From Acidobacteriota bacterium (GTDB lineage: Bacteria; Acidobacteriota; Terriglobia; Terriglobales; Acidobacteriaceae): a DNA stretch of 64,000 nt. The notes under the pieces were generated by a model, which saw nothing but the letters and a program-made list of their open reading frames with translations, did not search any database and was not told the origin of the DNA. The stretch lies in NCBI GenBank assembly GCA_028872955.1, contig JAGWNX010000003.1, positions 1 to 64,000 of the forward strand, read 5' to 3'. Each line of letters begins with the position of its first letter. Position 1 is the stretch's first letter. This document shows positions 30,512 to 40,160 of this stretch, in pieces. The position numbers and the translations under genes are program-made.

Positions 30512-33500
30512 ATGAAACATCCCTACTTTCTCAGGTCCACCAGCCTGTACTTGTTGGCAGCGCTGATGGCATTGTTTGGCACCACACTCACGGCATCCGG
30601 CCAGAGGATTACAGGCAGCATCGGCGGCACGGTGAAGGATGAGCAGGGTGCGTTGGTCAACACCGCTAAGGTGAAAGCGACGAACACCGACACCGGCTTT
30701 ACGCGCACCACCACGGTAAGTAGCGATGCGAGCTTCCTGATTCAGTACCTGCCGGTGGGGAACTACACGGTTGAGGTGAGCGCTGCGGGCTTCAAGAAGT
30801 ACGTGCAGCAGAACGTGGTGGTTGCCGTGGACCAGAACATTACTCTGGGGGTGACGCTGGCCGTTGGTGCCGAGAACCAGACGATCGAGGTATCGACCGC
30901 GCCTCCGCTGGTAGAGACCTCGACTGCGGAGCTGGGACGCACGGTTTCGCCCAGCGAGATCAACTCGCTGCCGCTGGTCAACCGCAACGTCTATGCGGAG
31001 CTGTCGCTGACGCCGGGCGTGATGGCGAACAGCTCCAGCGCGCAGAGCAACGCGAACGGCACACCCAACTTTCAGCTTGGCGTGCCCTCGACCCAGGTGC
31101 AGGTGAACGGTGGTATCGACGGTGGTGTGCCCACGGTGAGCTACTACCTTGATGGCGGCATCAACATGACAGGGCTGCGCAACTATGGCAATCCGCTGCC
31201 CAATCCCGATGCGTTGCAGGAGTTCCGTGTGGAGACGAGCAACTTTGCGGCGCAGTACGGACGCATGTCGGGCGCGGTGGTCACGGCGGTGACCAAGTCC
31301 GGCACCAACCAGTTCCATGGGTCGCTGTTTGAGTTCAACCGGAACACGGCGCTCAATGCGATTCCGTGGGGGCAGACGACGGCGCAGCACTATCGGCGCA
31401 ACATGTTTGGCGGCGCGCTCGGAGGCCCGATTCAGCACGACAAAGCATTCTTCTTCTTCAGCTATGGCGGGCTTCGCCAGGTGGTAGGGCAAGCCCTCAG
31501 CGGCGGCATTCTGCCCTCAGCGGCGCAGCGGCTGGGCGACTTCACCGCAGTCACGACGCCGGTTTACTACCCGGGCACGAAGACGCAGGTGGTAGGCACC
31601 AACAGCTCACCCAACTGCGGAACGCCGACGCCGAACTGCATTCCGGCCTCGCTGCTGGATAAGACGGCTGCCACGCTTATGAGCAAGTACATCCCGCTGC
31701 CGACAAATACAGCAACCAACGGCTACGCGGGCTACTTTACGGGGCCGACGACCCAGGACGAGTACCTGGGCAAGTACGATGGCAACCTGACCGCGAAGGA
31801 CCACGTTGCGGTGAGCTTCTTCTACCTCAAGTCCACGCAGAACGCCTATGGCAACGGCAACATTCCGTACTCCATCAACCAGTCGCTCTCGCGCCAGTAC
31901 AACCTCAACGTCAGCGACGTGCATACGGTGAGCGCAAACACAGCGAACCAGACGTGGCTTACCTTTACGCGGGTGGCGGGTGGTCGTGTGAACCTGCCTG
32001 CAGTCGGCGTGGATGACCTGGGTTCCAGTTTCACCACGCAGGGGCCCAAGTCGCTGCCGCAGATCTCCGTCTCGGGCTACTTCAGCGCGGGCGGTGCGTT
32101 TGCCGGCCCGGTCAGCGATACAGACTTCTACTCCGTACGCGACCTGGTCTCCACGTCGAAGGGCAAGCACCAGATTGATTTTGGCGGCGAGCTCTCGCTG
32201 GAGAAAGATATGTTGCTGGGCAATCTGCTCAACTTCGGTAACTTTTCCTTCAACACCTCGGCCCCGACAACCACTGGCAACGCGCTGGCCGACTTCATCT
32301 CCGGCCAGGTGAACACGATGGAGCAGGACACACCGTACAAGGGCTTTCTGAGCAACTGGTACTGGGCTCTGTTTCTGCAGGATAACTACCGTGTGATGCC
32401 GCGTCTGACGCTGAACCTTGGCCTGCGCTGGGATGTGCAGACGTCCCCCGTGGAGTCGCAGGACCTGACCGTGACGTTTGTGCCCGGTGCGCAATCCACC
32501 AAGGTTCCCACTGCTCCGCTGGGATTGCAATTCCCGGGCGATGCAGGGATTCCGCGTGGCCTTGCGCCGAACCGGTATCACCACATCTCGCCGCGTCTCG
32601 GCATGGCGTGGGATCCGTTTGGCGACGGTAAGACCGCGATTCGAGCCGGTGCGGGCGTCTTCTACGGATCAGTAAGTGCGAATGAATGGAATCAGCCTTC
32701 GAATGCGCAGCCCTTTGCCGTGCGCCAGACCTTCAACTGCATTGCGTCGTTTACGAATGTGTATGGTTGCCCGGCATCGTTCCCGAACGGCGATCCGTTC
32801 CCGTACACCTTCAATCCGTCGAGCCCGCGCTTTCTGAGCAATGCAGCCGTCGAGACGATCTCAAAGGATTACCAGTGGCCATACTCGTACCAGCTGAATG
32901 CAGCCATTCAGCGCGAGCTGCCGAAGAACATCAGCATGACGGTTGCCTACGTCAGCACGCTCTCGCACGACCTGCCGTACATGGTTGACATCAACGCGCC
33001 GCAGTGGGCAACCGGTGCAACGACGTCCGCCACCAGCATCAGCGCCCGCCGGCCTTACCGCGATGGCGGAGCGCTTGGTCAGGTCACCTATGGTGAGTCG
33101 AACCAGACGGCTTCCTACCACTCACTGCAGATCTCGGCATCGCGTCCGCTGACGCACAACCTGATGGTCAGCGGCTTCTACGTGCTGGGTCACGCGCTGC
33201 AGAGCGTCAACGAGTCGGCGGTAGGACAAGCTTCGGCGCAGGACTTCTACGCACTCTGGGAGGAGCGTGGGCCAATGGATGCGGACCGCCGTCATACCTC
33301 AACGATCTCCGCCATCTGGAAGCTTGACTACTACAAGGGCAACAACTTTCTGATGAAGCAGGTGGTGAACGGCTGGACGATCTCGCCCATTCTTACCTTC
33401 AACAGTGGCACGCCGTTTACTGTGGTCACCGGTTCGGATAGAAACGCCGACTCGTACGGCAACGACCGGCCGAATATGGTGGCGGGTGTCAGTCCGCTGC

Positions 33501-33844
33501 TCGATCCACATCGTGCGCGCTCCGTCAGCCGGTTTGCATGGTTCAACAAAAATGCATTTACCCCCAACGGCCCGGGGCTGGGCATCGGACCCGGCGGTGC
33601 AGATGGCAACACGCCGCGAGACTCCCTGCAGGCTCCCGGATATCGCAACGTGGACCTCGGTCTCTTCCGCGAGTTTCCGTTGGAGCGTGGCATGGCGATC
33701 CAACTGCGCGGCGAGGCGACCAACGTCTTCAACATGGTGAGCCTGAATGCTCCCAACGGAACGTACTCCTCTCTGCAGTTCGGGTGGATAACCTCGGCAG
33801 CGACACAACGGTTGCTGCAGGTTGGTGCACGATTCACCTTCTGA
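30512..33844 (+). CDS. TonB-dependent receptor, Oar-like, with carboxypeptidase-regulatory-like N-terminal domain
   Basis: GQRITGSIGGTVKDEQGALVNTAKVKATNTDTGFTRTTTVSSDASFLIQYLPVGNYTVEVSAAGFKKYVQQNVVVAVDQN; GRMSGAVVTAVTKSGTNQFHGSLFEFNRN plug; C-terminal aromatic QVGARFTF. Confidence 0.93.
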   Translation: MKHPYFLRSTSLYLLAALMALFGTTLTASGQRITGSIGGTVKDEQGALVNTAKVKATNTDTGFTRTTTVSSDASFLIQYLPVGNYTVEVSAAGFKKYVQQNVVVAVDQNITLGVTLAVGAENQTIEVSTAPPLVETSTAELGRTVSPSEINSLPLVNRNVYAELSLTPGVMANSSSAQSNANGTPNFQLGVPSTQVQVNGGIDGGVPTVSYYLDGGINMTGLRNYGNPLPNPDALQEFRVETSNFAAQYGRMSGAVVTAVTKSGTNQFHGSLFEFNRNTALNAIPWGQTTAQHYRRNMFGGALGGPIQHDKAFFFFSYGGLRQVVGQALSGGILPSAAQRLGDFTAVTTPVYYPGTKTQVVGTNSSPNCGTPTPNCIPASLLDKTAATLMSKYIPLPTNTATNGYAGYFTGPTTQDEYLGKYDGNLTAKDHVAVSFFYLKSTQNAYGNGNIPYSINQSLSRQYNLNVSDVHTVSANTANQTWLTFTRVAGGRVNLPAVGVDDLGSSFTTQGPKSLPQISVSGYFSAGGAFAGPVSDTDFYSVRDLVSTSKGKHQIDFGGELSLEKDMLLGNLLNFGNFSFNTSAPTTTGNALADFISGQVNTMEQDTPYKGFLSNWYWALFLQDNYRVMPRLTLNLGLRWDVQTSPVESQDLTVTFVPGAQSTKVPTAPLGLQFPGDAGIPRGLAPNRYHHISPRLGMAWDPFGDGKTAIRAGAGVFYGSVSANEWNQPSNAQPFAVRQTFNCIASFTNVYGCPASFPNGDPFPYTFNPSSPRFLSNAAVETISKDYQWPYSYQLNAAIQRELPKNISMTVAYVSTLSHDLPYMVDINAPQWATGATTSATSISARRPYRDGGALGQVTYGESNQTASYHSLQISASRPLTHNLMVSGFYVLGHALQSVNESAVGQASAQDFYALWEERGPMDADRRHTSTISAIWKLDYYKGNNFLMKQVVNGWTISPILTFNSGTPFTVVTGSDRNADSYGNDRPNMVAGVSPLLDPHRARSVSRFAWFNKNAFTPNGPGLGIGPGGADGNTPRDSLQAPGYRNVDLGLFREFPLERGMAIQLRGEATNVFNMVSLNAPNGTYSSLQFGWITSAATQRLLQVGARFTF

Positions 33845-33848
33845 ACCT

Positions 33849-33892
33849 CGCTCCCGGCGGCACGATACAGTGGCTGCCGGGAGCGTCTCTTT
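33849..33892 (+). terminator. Stem-loop terminator after TonB receptor
   Basis: CGCTCCCGGC...GCCGGGAGCG followed by TCTCTTT. Confidence 0.75.
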
Positions 33893-33992
33893 GCGAGGTG
33901 GCAAAATGGCGAGGTGCGAGGCCGAGTGATGAAGATGTGAGATGCCGTTTGCTACGCTTCAACTACTGTTTTTTTTGATCACAGGAGTACGC

Positions 33993-35168
33993 ATGAAGAG
34001 ATTGAGCCTGGTCCGTTCCAATGCGCGCGCGGTGCTGCACGGTGTTGCCGCGGTAGTTGCAGCCTGCATGGTGCTTGCATGGCAAGCCTCCGCACAGGAG
34101 CAGCACATCAAGCCGGCACCGCCGGGAGACTCGCTGGATGTGCCGGGTCCGCTGGCGCGTGATCTTTCGCCAAAGCTTGACCGCAGGCATCTTGCCCGCG
34201 CGATAACGCTGGTTGCAGACTGGCAGCTTGCGCGGCTGCCTGCGGAGACCCAGTATGACTGGACCTTTGCCGCGCTCTACGCCGGATACATGGCCGTGCC
34301 TGATGGGGCAGGCGGTGCGAGGTACAGGAAGGCGATGTATGACGTTGGCGAAGCGTTGCACTGGTCGCCGGGCCCGCGTGTGGAACATGCGGACGATCTG
34401 GCAGTTGGCCAGATGTACCTGGAGCAGTATGCCCTGCAACATGACCGCAAAATGCTCGACCCGATACGCGCGCGACTGGATGCCGAGATTGCAGCGGGGG
34501 ATGGCCGGGACAGGCCGCTGTGGTGGTGGTGCGACGCGTTATTTATGGCGCCGCCGGTGTTTGCGGATGTAGCCCGCGCAACAGGCGATGCCAGGTATCT
34601 CGACTTCATGGACCGGCAGTGGGAGATCTCCAGCAAGCTTCTCTACGACCACACGAAGCATTTGTATGCCCGCGACGCCTCCTTTCTGGACAAGCGCGAG
34701 AAGAACGGAGAAAAGATCTTCTGGTCGCGCGGCAATGGCTGGGTGATGGGCGGTATTGTGCGCGTGTTGCAGGCGCTGCCTGCGGATTCGCCACTGCGGC
34801 CCAAGTACGTCGCACTGCTGCAGGCAATGGCGGCGGAGGTGATCGAGGTGCAAGGCAAGGACGGCTTGTGGCGGCCGGGGCTGCTGGATCCTGCGGGCTA
34901 TCCGTTGCCTGAGATCTCAGGCAGTGCCTTTATCACGTATGCGCTTGCTTACGGCGTCAACGAGAAGATTCTGGATCGCAAGACCTACTGGCCCGTGGTG
35001 GAGCACGCCTGGGCAGGGATGCTGACGCACGTCTATGCCGATGGCCGTCTGGGTTGTATTCAGCCCGTTGGTGCCGCGCCCGGCGCGTTCAGCGAGACCT
35101 CAAGCTACGTGTATGGGGTGGGTGCCTACCTGATGGCCGGTGCGGAGATCTACCGGACGGCGAAGTAG
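33993..35168 (+). CDS. GH105/GH88-family unsaturated glucuronyl/rhamnogalacturonyl hydrolase, secreted
   Basis: DWTFAALYAGYMAV, HADDLAVGQMYLEQYAL, LWWWCDALFMAPPVFA, WSRGNGWVMGGIVRVLQALP, GSAFITYALAYGVN. Confidence 0.92.
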   Translation: MKRLSLVRSNARAVLHGVAAVVAACMVLAWQASAQEQHIKPAPPGDSLDVPGPLARDLSPKLDRRHLARAITLVADWQLARLPAETQYDWTFAALYAGYMAVPDGAGGARYRKAMYDVGEALHWSPGPRVEHADDLAVGQMYLEQYALQHDRKMLDPIRARLDAEIAAGDGRDRPLWWWCDALFMAPPVFADVARATGDARYLDFMDRQWEISSKLLYDHTKHLYARDASFLDKREKNGEKIFWSRGNGWVMGGIVRVLQALPADSPLRPKYVALLQAMAAEVIEVQGKDGLWRPGLLDPAGYPLPEISGSAFITYALAYGVNEKILDRKTYWPVVEHAWAGMLTHVYADGRLGCIQPVGAAPGAFSETSSYVYGVGAYLMAGAEIYRTAK

Positions 35169-35210
35169 CAACAGACATCTGGAACGCTGGGGAGGGCAGG
35201 GCACGTGCCG

Positions 35211-37349
35211 ATGAGCAGCAAGTGGAATCGACGGCAGTTTGGGAAGCGTGTGTTGACGGGCGCTGTGCTAACGCTTGCTGCCGGACGCGACGCAACCGCA
35301 GGCATTGCCTGCACCGCAGAGAACTGCCGTCCGTTGCCGTGGACGGCAGTAGCCCCGGGCATTTGGAAGGCAACACTGGGTACGCCCGAGGCGATTACGC
35401 CTGTCACGTCACGTCTGAAGCCTGTGGCGGCGGACGCGTTGCAGCGTATGCCGCAGGTCGCCGCGCCTCCGCTGCCTGGGCCGCTGGGCGCGGTAACGCA
35501 GCGTGGGTCTGTGCTCACGCTCGCACTCGCAGCGGAAGAACAGCTCTACGGCTTCGGCCTGCAATTTCAGGGCATGGCGCATCGCGGCCGCAAACGTACG
35601 CTGCGTGTGAACGCCGACCCGGGAAACGACAGCGGCGACTCGCACGCGCCCGTGCCGTTCTATGTAAGCAACCGCGGCTATGGCGTGTTTGTAGACACCG
35701 CACGGTACGCAACGTTCTACTGTGGCGACGCCAGGCCGAAGCCGGTGCAGCCAACACATCAGGACGCAGGCGGGGTCGTGCCGTTGTATGTCGGCGCACT
35801 GGGTGATGCTGACAGCTCGCGTGTTGTGGTGGAGGTGCCGCGCGCCAGCGGCGTGGAGGTCTACCTGTTTGCAGGTCCCGCCATGGTGCAGGCCGTACAG
35901 CGGTACAACCTCTTCTCTGGTGGTGGCGTGCGGCCACCAGAGTGGGGTCTGGGCTTCTGGTATCGCGCCGCCAGCAACGCGCATGACCACGAGATCGCCG
36001 CGCTGGCAGAGGAGTTTCGTGAGCGCCGGATACCGTGCGACGTGATCGGACTGGAGGCGGGATGGCATACGCACGCGTACTCCTGCACGTATGCGTGGCA
36101 CAAAGAGCGGTTTCCGCAGCCAGGAACATTTCTGCGCGGGCTGGCGGCACAGAACTATCACGTGAATCTTTGGGAGCATGCGTTCGTGCATCCATCGTCA
36201 CCGTTGTTTGCGCCGATGCAGCCTCACTCGGGAGATGCCGGGGTGTGGGGTGGGCTGGTGCCGGACTTTGAGAGTGCCGCCGCTCGCGGTGTCTTTGGCG
36301 ACTATCATGGCAAGGCGCTCATCGACGAGGGGGTGTCGGGCTTCAAGCTGGATGAGTGCGACAACTCCGACTTCACAGGCGGGTGGTCGTTCCCGGAACT
36401 GACGCAGTTCGGCTCGGGGGTGGATGGCGAGCAGATGCATAGCCTGTTTGGTCTGCGTTATCAGGCTGCGTTGCTGCAGCAGTTTGAGCAGCGCGGACAG
36501 GCGACCTACTCGCTGGTGCGATCCAGCGGAGCGCTGGCCGCGCCGTACCCGTTTGTGCTGTACAGCGATTTGTACGATCATCGCCAGTTTGTGCGGGCAC
36601 TCGTGAACGCCAGCTTCAGCGGGCTGTTGTGGTGCCCGGAGGTGCGCGATGCCCGGAGCGAAGAGGACCTGATTCGTCGCTTGCAGACGGTTGTGTTTGC
36701 ACCACTCGCCATGGTCAACGGCTGGTACATTCCAAATCCGCCCTGGAAGCAGCTGAACCGGCAGAAGAACAATGCCAATAAGCTTGCGCCGGGCTGGGAG
36801 TCGCTGGAGGAGCGATGCCGCGAGATTCTTGGCTGGCGCATGCAATTGATTCCGTATCTTCAGGCGGCATTCGCACGCTATGCAGAGGACGGCACGCCGC
36901 CCTTCCGCGCTGTGCCGCTGGATTGGCCCGATGTACCAGCCCTGGCGAAGGTGGATGACGCCTGGATGGTTGGAGACCGCATGCTGGTGGCGCCTCTGTT
37001 TGCAGGGGAGCCGGCGGGGCGAAGCCTGACCTTGCCGCCGGGCACCTGGCACGATCTGTGGACCGGCGTTGCGCATGCAGGCGGTACGACGCTTGACCTT
37101 CCTGCAGAGACGCGCAACATCCCGGTCTTCGTCAAGTCGGACTGCGTGCTGCCGCTGGCGGCGACGACCAACAGCACGGCCGATGCGGCGCGCAGGGCGC
37201 TGACAGTTCGCGTCTTTGGCAGCGGCAGCCTTCCGTTTGTGCTGCACACAAGCACCGGTGCGCTTACCCTACGGTGGAATGCGGCGCAGCAGCGAGGTTC
37301 TGTAGAGCAGCGTGGGGATGCGGAGTATCACGTAGTTGCGTGGCAGTGA
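35211..37349 (+). CDS. GH31 family alpha-glycosidase (alpha-xylosidase/alpha-glucosidase), Tat-like signal
   Basis: RRQFGKRVLTGAVLTLAAG; LYGFGLQFQGMAHRGRKRTLRVN; PPEWGLGFWYRAASNAHDHEI; GFKLDECDNSDFTGGWSFPE; YSLVRSSGALAAPYPFVLYSDLYD. Confidence 0.85.
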   Translation: MSSKWNRRQFGKRVLTGAVLTLAAGRDATAGIACTAENCRPLPWTAVAPGIWKATLGTPEAITPVTSRLKPVAADALQRMPQVAAPPLPGPLGAVTQRGSVLTLALAAEEQLYGFGLQFQGMAHRGRKRTLRVNADPGNDSGDSHAPVPFYVSNRGYGVFVDTARYATFYCGDARPKPVQPTHQDAGGVVPLYVGALGDADSSRVVVEVPRASGVEVYLFAGPAMVQAVQRYNLFSGGGVRPPEWGLGFWYRAASNAHDHEIAALAEEFRERRIPCDVIGLEAGWHTHAYSCTYAWHKERFPQPGTFLRGLAAQNYHVNLWEHAFVHPSSPLFAPMQPHSGDAGVWGGLVPDFESAAARGVFGDYHGKALIDEGVSGFKLDECDNSDFTGGWSFPELTQFGSGVDGEQMHSLFGLRYQAALLQQFEQRGQATYSLVRSSGALAAPYPFVLYSDLYDHRQFVRALVNASFSGLLWCPEVRDARSEEDLIRRLQTVVFAPLAMVNGWYIPNPPWKQLNRQKNNANKLAPGWESLEERCREILGWRMQLIPYLQAAFARYAEDGTPPFRAVPLDWPDVPALAKVDDAWMVGDRMLVAPLFAGEPAGRSLTLPPGTWHDLWTGVAHAGGTTLDLPAETRNIPVFVKSDCVLPLAATTNSTADAARRALTVRVFGSGSLPFVLHTSTGALTLRWNAAQQRGSVEQRGDAEYHVVAWQ

Positions 37350-37418
37350 GGCGGCTGTAAGCCACACGGAGTGCGGGCGACGGAACCATGTATGATGGAC
37401 GGCGAGTTTTTGCCGGTG

Positions 37419-37436
37419 TTTGAAGCGGTTTACTAA
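37419..37436. promoter_or_regulatory. LacI-type operator candidate (copy B)
   Basis: GTTTGAAGCGGTTTACTA, 15/18 identical to copy A; AAGCGGTT core, immediately upstream of the second GH3. Confidence 0.4.
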
Positions 37437-37464
37437 AGACCAGCCAGACACCAAGGAGCCATGG

Positions 37465-39690
37465 ATGCCGACTCGTCTTGCTACGATGCTTGTCTTTACT
37501 GCGACCGCTCTTGGAGCGGCGTTTGCCCAGTCTGCTGTTCCGGCCGATGCACCGTATAAGAACCCCAGCCTGCCGGTGGAGCAGCGGGTGAGCGATGTGC
37601 TGAGCCGCATGACGCTGGAGGAGAAAGCGAGCATGCTGGCTGGCTCTGGCTGGATGGAGTCGACGCCGGTGGAGCGGTTGGGGATTCCTGCCATCAAGAT
37701 GGCGGATGGGCCGATGGGTGTGCGCGCGTGGTACGGCAGCTCGGCCATTACCAGCGCGGCAGGCTACAGGACGCCAGTGCTTGCAACCAGCTTTCCCTCC
37801 GGCGTGCTGATGGCGGCCACATGGGATACCGATCTGGTGCGTGACGAAGGGCAGGCCATCGGGCAGGAGGTCAAAGCGCTGGGGCGGGATATGATCCTGG
37901 GGCCGACGGTGAACATCAACCGTGTGCCGCTGTGGGGACGCAACTTTGAGGGCTACGGCGAAGACCCCTACCTCTCTGGCCAGATGGGAGTGGCGTATAT
38001 CCAGGGCGTCCAGGGCGAGGGCGTGATCCCTTCGGTGAAGCACTTTATTGCCAACAACCAGGAGTTTGAGCGCCATCGCATCGACGAGTCCATCTCAGCC
38101 CGTGCGCTGCATGAGATCTATCTGCCGGCCTTCAAAGCCGCTGTGCAGCAGGCCGATGTGTGGAATGTCATGTCTGCCTACAACAAGGTGAACGGTGTGC
38201 AGTGCGCGGAGAATGCGCCGGTGCTGCAGGACCTGCTGCGCAAGGAGCTGGGCTTCAAGGGCTTTGTCATCTCCGACTGGGCAAGCACCTACTCCACAGC
38301 CGGGACGGTGAATGCGGGTATTGATCTGGAGATGCCGGGGGGTGCGCCGATGCAGCAGTGGCTGGCGCGGCCGAACTCGTTTGCCGCAGGCAATAGCGGC
38401 GGCTGGCTGACGGAGCCCAAGGTGATGGCCGAGGTGCACGCGGGCCACATTACAGAGGCGCAGGTGAACGAGAACGCCGCAGCGATTCTGCGCATCATCT
38501 TCAAGAGCGGCCTCTTCGACCACCCGCACGTTGTCACGGGTGTGGTGGATACGCCGGCGCAGCGAGCGGTAGCGCGCCGCGCGGTGACCGAGGGCATTGT
38601 GCTGCTGAAGAACGAGGGCTCGTTGCTGCCGATCGATGAGACGAAGGTGCATTCGATCGCCGTCATTGGACCAAACGCTGCGCGTGCGCGCACGGGTGGT
38701 GGCGGCAGTTCGCTGGTCCGCCCACGCTTTGCTGCGGCGCCGCTCGACGGGATCCGCGAGCGCGGTTACATGCTGAAGGTGCAGTACGCGCAAGGTGTGG
38801 GGATGGAAGGCGAAGACCCCGCACAGGACACACCGGAGGTGCGCGCGAAGCTGCTGCAGGAGGCGGTGGACGTGGCCTCGCATGCGGATGTGGCCGTGGT
38901 CGTGGTTGGACGCTATCCGAAGCTGGAAGGCGAGGGCTTCGACGTAAAGACGATGGATCTGCCCGCAGGCCAGGACGAGCTGATCGAAGCAGTGGAGAAG
39001 GCGAATCCGCACACGGTGGTGGTGTTGAACACCGGCGACGCGGTAACCATGTCGCGCTGGCTGGACCAGACGCCCGCGCTGCTGCAGCTTTGGTACGGCG
39101 GCGAAGAGGCTGGCCACGGACTGGCGGATGTGCTGTTTGGCGACGCGAATCCCTCGGGCAAGCTGCCGGTCTCGTTCCCCAAGCGCTTTGAGGACTCACC
39201 CGCGTACGGACACTACCCCGGCGAGAACCTGAAGGTCGACTACGCCGAGGGCATCTATGTCGGCTATCGCTACTTTGAGACGCGCAACGTCAAGCCGCAG
39301 TTTCCGTTTGGCTATGGCTTGAGCTACACCACGTTTGCCTACAGTGATCTGGCTGTGACGCCAGGCAAAACTACGGCGAATGCACCGGTCGAAGTGAGTG
39401 TGAAGGTGAAGAACACCGGCCAGCGCGACGGAGCCGAGGTAGTGCAGCTGTATGTGCACGATGGCCACGCCAAGATCGACCGCCCGGTGCGCGAGCTGAA
39501 GGGGTTTGCACGCGTAGCGCTGAAGGCCGGCGAGGAGCGCACGGTGCACTTCAAGCTGGACCGTGCAGCGCTCTCCTACTGGAATCCAGAGACCAAGGAC
39601 TGGCAGGCAGATCCCGGCGTGTTTGAGGTGCAGATCGGTGCGAGTGCTGAGGACATCCGGTTGACGGCTCCGTTGGAGCTGCGCAACTAG
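37465..39690 (+). CDS. GH3 beta-glucosidase-family glycoside hydrolase, secreted
   Basis: ORF 37420..39690; preferred ATG at 37465 (MPTRLATMLVFTATALGAAFAQ). GIPAIKMADGPMGVR, NFEGYGEDPYLSGQMG, KHFIANNQEFERHRID, GFVISDWASTYST; Fn3-like C-terminus. Confidence 0.93.
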   Translation: MPTRLATMLVFTATALGAAFAQSAVPADAPYKNPSLPVEQRVSDVLSRMTLEEKASMLAGSGWMESTPVERLGIPAIKMADGPMGVRAWYGSSAITSAAGYRTPVLATSFPSGVLMAATWDTDLVRDEGQAIGQEVKALGRDMILGPTVNINRVPLWGRNFEGYGEDPYLSGQMGVAYIQGVQGEGVIPSVKHFIANNQEFERHRIDESISARALHEIYLPAFKAAVQQADVWNVMSAYNKVNGVQCAENAPVLQDLLRKELGFKGFVISDWASTYSTAGTVNAGIDLEMPGGAPMQQWLARPNSFAAGNSGGWLTEPKVMAEVHAGHITEAQVNENAAAILRIIFKSGLFDHPHVVTGVVDTPAQRAVARRAVTEGIVLLKNEGSLLPIDETKVHSIAVIGPNAARARTGGGGSSLVRPRFAAAPLDGIRERGYMLKVQYAQGVGMEGEDPAQDTPEVRAKLLQEAVDVASHADVAVVVVGRYPKLEGEGFDVKTMDLPAGQDELIEAVEKANPHTVVVLNTGDAVTMSRWLDQTPALLQLWYGGEEAGHGLADVLFGDANPSGKLPVSFPKRFEDSPAYGHYPGENLKVDYAEGIYVGYRYFETRNVKPQFPFGYGLSYTTFAYSDLAVTPGKTTANAPVEVSVKVKNTGQRDGAEVVQLYVHDGHAKIDRPVRELKGFARVALKAGEERTVHFKLDRAALSYWNPETKDWQADPGVFEVQIGASAEDIRLTAPLELRN

Positions 39691-39703
39691 ACGAGCTGCG
39701 CAC

Positions 39704-40138
39704 CTAGCCGCGCGTCCGGCGGGTGCGCCGGGCGTCCAGGCTGTATGTGCCCGGCCCGGTAAGCGCCAGTGCGGCAAACGCCACCAGGTACACGGCGATC
39801 ATCTCGACGTGGCCGTCACGAAAGTAGGCTGCGTGGTGCACGAAGACGAACGCCGTGAGCAGATTGAGGACGATCAGCGCAGAGGCTGGGCGCGTGAACA
39901 GTCCTAGAATGACGAGCACAGAGCACAGGCCATCCGTGAGCAGCGCGTAGGCCAGGCTGGCGTGGGCGCCGATGTGAATGGGGTCCGGGAAGTGCTGCAC
40001 CATGGTTCCGTAGCCGGTGAGCTTCTCCAGGCCGTGCTTCAACCACAGGCTCAGGCCCGCGCCAACGCGGAGCAGCAACAGGCCAGCCTGCGTGGATGTC
40101 GTGTCTGTATCGGTTCTGGTTGCAAATAAAAATGCCAT
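39704..40138 (-). CDS. DoxX family membrane protein
   Basis: LLLLRVGAGLSLWLKHGLEKLTGYGTMVQHFPDPIHIGAHASLAYALLTDGLCSVLVILGLFTRPASALIVLNLLTAFVFVH. Confidence 0.88.
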   Translation of the reverse strand: MAFLFATRTDTDTTSTQAGLLLLRVGAGLSLWLKHGLEKLTGYGTMVQHFPDPIHIGAHASLAYALLTDGLCSVLVILGLFTRPASALIVLNLLTAFVFVHHAAYFRDGHVEMIAVYLVAFAALALTGPGTYSLDARRTRRTRG

Positions 40139-40160
40139 CTGTCGGGCTCCTGTTGTGGGG

